A stretch of DNA of 64,000 nucleotides, from NCBI GenBank assembly GCA_029531795.1, contig JAPEIS010000007.1, positions 868,001 through 932,000 on the forward strand, written 5' to 3'. Source of the stretch: Sclerotinia nivalis (lineage: Eukaryota > Ascomycota > Leotiomycetes > Helotiales > Sclerotiniaceae). The stretch's first letter is position 1. Each line of letters begins with the position of its first letter. The translations under genes were made by a program, and so were the position numbers. Under the pieces are notes generated by a model, which saw only the letters and a list, made by a program, of their open reading frames with translations, did not search any database and was not told the DNA's origin. This document shows, one piece after another, positions 61,274 through 64,000 of the stretch.

Positions 61274-63688
61274 TTAGCATGTAGAAGGTAAAAGGCCATT
61301 TCTTTCTCGAGACAACCTTTTCCATCCTGCTTGGTTCTTCAATTCATTGCCTCGAGCCATCTGATCATATTTTATATCCGTCATTTCCTGCCTGGTGCCG
61401 TCCATGAGAAGATCGCCTGCTCGGGGTGAGCGTGGCTTGCGTGCTGTTACAATGTGCAGGGTGAGGTAGTAATTGCCGCTCTCGATCTCTTCAATTTCAA
61501 CAGGTAGCAACCTCTCGCGAAGCTAAAATTTCAATCAGCAGCGGAATGTCAAGGTGTCTAGGAAAGTGGTACCTGTGGTATATCATTCTCCAGCCCAATC
61601 TGGTACAGAATAAAGTCTTTCAATCGCTGACCAGGAATTGTGGTACCACCTACAGGTAATCGATGAACAATCTCTTTCACATCCCAGAACCTATATAATA
61701 TTAGCTTGCCCTCCACGACACATATCAATTAGCTCACCCCGCTCCTTCTAGCCAAGACTTTAGCTTGATCGCAGGAATTCCACCTCGTGGACGAAGTATT
61801 GCCTTATGACGTTCCATGACTCTTTCTATCCAACCTGGTACTGTCTTTGCAAGTTCTCCATCGTGATTTGGTCGCTTAAGTCGATCGGCAATATTGTCGG
61901 TCCAGTCAGTCTGAGCTTCGCTCTGGTGATAATCTTCACGTCTAATAGAAGTGTGGCCTGCCAATTTGGACCTTGGCCTAGGGTCTACTTCAAGGAACTC
62001 TACAACACCACCGGGCTGGAGAATTCTATCAAATATTAGTATTCATATGTGGTAAATCTCTATACCTCGCAGGAAGTTACTACTCACAAGCGAACGTCAT
62101 CTAGAAAACTCTTGTAACTTTCAACTCTATCGAACACATCTCTTCCACGGATGAAGGAGTATAGATTGTGTGGAATAGGATCTGGATGTGCTAGGAGACA
62201 ATTAAGGTTTCGAACATTGAAGTCCGGAGCGGTTTGTGTTTGTGAAGAGTTAACACGGCTAAAGTAATCTGACACATCCATCTCCGGAGTTGGGATGATA
62301 AAATCCCTATTGTTGATTAGCATGCTGAATTCCAACATCGATTCTAAAAATAAAAGACCATTATACTTTAATTGAATGTCCCTTTGCACACAAGACCAGT
62401 GATCTGTCTCATCGACTCCCTCCACAGTCCAATCGGGCTGATCCTCCTTGACTTTGAAACACCAACTCCCGTCACTACAGCCAATCTAATCGTATTAACA
62501 CGGAGCTGATAGATGATAGGTAATACATACCTCCAAGACCCGAGGTGGTCCTTGATATACAGGAACAGTCTTTAGTTCTCCACTGACAGGTGTAGTCTTT
62601 ACAGATGCGCTCGGGTTGTACTCCCAAGATGTCAATTTTTCCTCCCATGTTAAATTGCCCTTTTCTGAGCTCAATGAGCTTTGGCCCTTGATCTGTTCGA
62701 TATCGTCCATTCTCGCCCGAAACTTTTAGTATGAAGTCAGCATGAAGTGCCAAGCCACCTTCAACAATGCCTGGTGCAAGTCTCACAACAGTTAAAGATG
62801 ACAAGAAGAACTAACATCATGGTGATATGCCTTTCTAATTAATCTCAATATCTCAGTTACGGACAAATCCTGGGTGTTTCGGGTTTGAAGATGGCTGTGA
62901 GCATCGACCAGTTCGCCATATTCATTATAAACCATATAAGCCCTGCAGACATCGAACTCTTCATTTTCCTCGAAGTCATCACACAAGGAATTTTGTGGTT
63001 GCTTCCTGCGAGAGGATAATGATTGTATGCCTAGATTTGACATTTCCTCACTCAATTGACTAGGAGTCGTGATGGAAATAAGAGGAGAGCCTCCGCATGA
63101 GGAACGATTTCTATGGTGTGAAGGTTCAATTCTAAAAGTTTGTTAGCATAATATTGATCAGGTGCGCTTTCCGTTTGCCTTGGTGTGTATTTGAACAGGT
63201 ATACTAAGTTTTGATCCTGCCATAATAATTCTTAATTGATTGTTCAGATTGAGGACATACTTTGGACATTGTGGACTCTCGGATCCATGGCCATCAAATC
63301 CTCCTAGGACAGGAAGCCCCGAAGGAGATGGAGATGAAGCCCTCAGCTCGACAATTGACACTATGCTGTTGGATCTGCCATGCTTCGGCGATAATGGCGA
63401 AATTTCATCAATATCCACCTGGAATACTCTTCCTGTGTGTGAAGTGAAAACCAGTGGACTGAAGTGCTGTTGCTCGCATTCATGCTCCATGATAAAATTG
63501 CAGGACTTTGCTGAATCGATTAAAAAAGAAGTCAATTGAGGACGATGTGCAGAGAGGAAAAGAGAAAAGAGCTCTCTGGATTTGCAAGATGACGAGTGCC
63601 CGGTTATGGATAACCACGAATGTGGTAATGAATTGAAAAGGGAAGTCGCGACTGGGTCAGACCGAAGCCGATTGGCACGGCGCTTCAT
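61274..63688 (-). CDS. TAM/LaeA-like SAM-dependent methyltransferase domain protein
   Basis: Seven exons by hand: 63688-63261, 63131-62816, 62722-62531, 62485-62088, 62025-61738, 61690-61573, 61522-61274; frame is kept throughout, 662 residues. The methyltransferase domain lies in the second half: FRARMDDIEQIKGQ before it, motif I PRVLEIGCSDGSWCFKVK (intron inside), then VEGVDETDHWS, and LILQPGGVVEFLEVDPRP as the LKPGG-type motif. This arrangement matches fungal LaeA-like/TAM methyltransferases, many of unknown substrate. Motif I has Cys-Ser in place of the usual Gly-Thr/Cys-Gly (GCSDG), which is uncommon. The first 240 residues are Ser-rich and unrecognised. The start is uncertain: an alternative ATG in frame is at 63490. 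One intron is only 45 nt. Confidence 0.8.
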
Positions 63689-64000
63689 TTCTCCTTGGAA
63701 AGTAAAATAGAACGAACAAATGCATCATGAGGGCAAATTTTGATGGATGTACTGAATGTATAAAAGTGATATGCGTTCTCCCTTTACATTCCCATCTAAA
63801 TCTTTAACAAAAGTCGCCAGGTCGCTGCTCTGTCACGTGACAACACTCACATCTATACATCGATTGAATTCAGCAGTCAAGTCGACGTCTGTGCATCTAT
63901 CCATCTATCCGTGGAACTCTCCTTATCTACTCCCTGAAGTCTTCATCAAGTACAAATCTGCTACGATTCATCCCCTTCATCCTCACAACCTCGAAGAGAA
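63689..64000. promoter_or_regulatory. Promoter region of the TAM-like methyltransferase with E-box palindrome
   Basis: A perfect 10-base palindrome GTCACGTGAC lies at 63832-63841, about 145 nt before the start at 63688. CACGTG is the core site for bHLH factors. The end of the window cuts through the remainder; nothing more is recognisable. Confidence 0.45.

Overview
The window is nuclear DNA of a filamentous ascomycete. Genes carry short introns (mostly 45-110 nt, GT...AG with CTAAC/CTGAC-like branch sites), lie on both strands and are not in operons. It contains typical filamentous-fungus genes: a grg1/ccg-1 family protein, a Bck1-Mkk1-Slt2-type MAPK kinase, Spg1/Tem1, a secreted pectin lyase and a secreted RNase T2. 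A plant-associated Leotiomycete such as Botrytis/Sclerotinia fits best, but that placement is an inference from overall look, not from a marker gene.

Layout. 0-5.4 kb: grg1-like stress/starvation protein, EBP-type (EXPERA) sterol-isomerase-like protein and a four-helix MARVEL-like membrane protein. 5.4-12.7 kb: gene-poor, AT-rich; it holds a small basic ORF broken by one in-frame TAG, a four-exon secreted pectin lyase (minus) and an imperfect inverted repeat upstream of it. 12.7-20.4 kb: HSL-type alpha/beta hydrolase, a nonamer minisatellite, an Ala-rich secreted protein with Lys-Arg sites, and a five-exon RNase T2. 20.4-23.3 kb: low-complexity spacer. 23.3-45.7 kb: gene-dense housekeeping block: MetE/UROD-fold protein, HEM3, GCV3, SPG1, a 1,077-residue PLAC8 protein with a repeated Q-H-R-x-x-S-C tail, an acidic mitochondrial protein, CAND1, mitochondrial EF-Tu and a membrane-anchored TAP-like peptidase. 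45.7-53.3 kb: accessory-looking stretch with decayed membrane-protein coding sequence, a possible Cys-rich gene, a SAM methyltransferase and a seven-exon HSL hydrolase. 53.3-64 kb: DBP8 helicase, a long spacer, MKK1 and a seven-exon TAM/LaeA-like methyltransferase.

The genes do not form one pathway. Loose functional themes are mitochondrial/tetrapyrrole/glycine metabolism (HEM3, GCV3, TUF1), signalling and cell-cycle control (SPG1, CAND1, MKK1), and secreted or surface hydrolases (pectin lyase, RNase T2, esterases, TAP-like peptidase). No backbone PKS/NRPS gene, CRISPR array, rRNA or convincing tRNA was seen. Exon models were built by hand from splice motifs and reading-frame continuity. The most unusual items are the PLAC8 repeat tail, two putative GC-AG introns, a stop-free 51-nt intron in CAND1, the amber-interrupted small ORF, and the decayed region at 46.6-48.2 kb.
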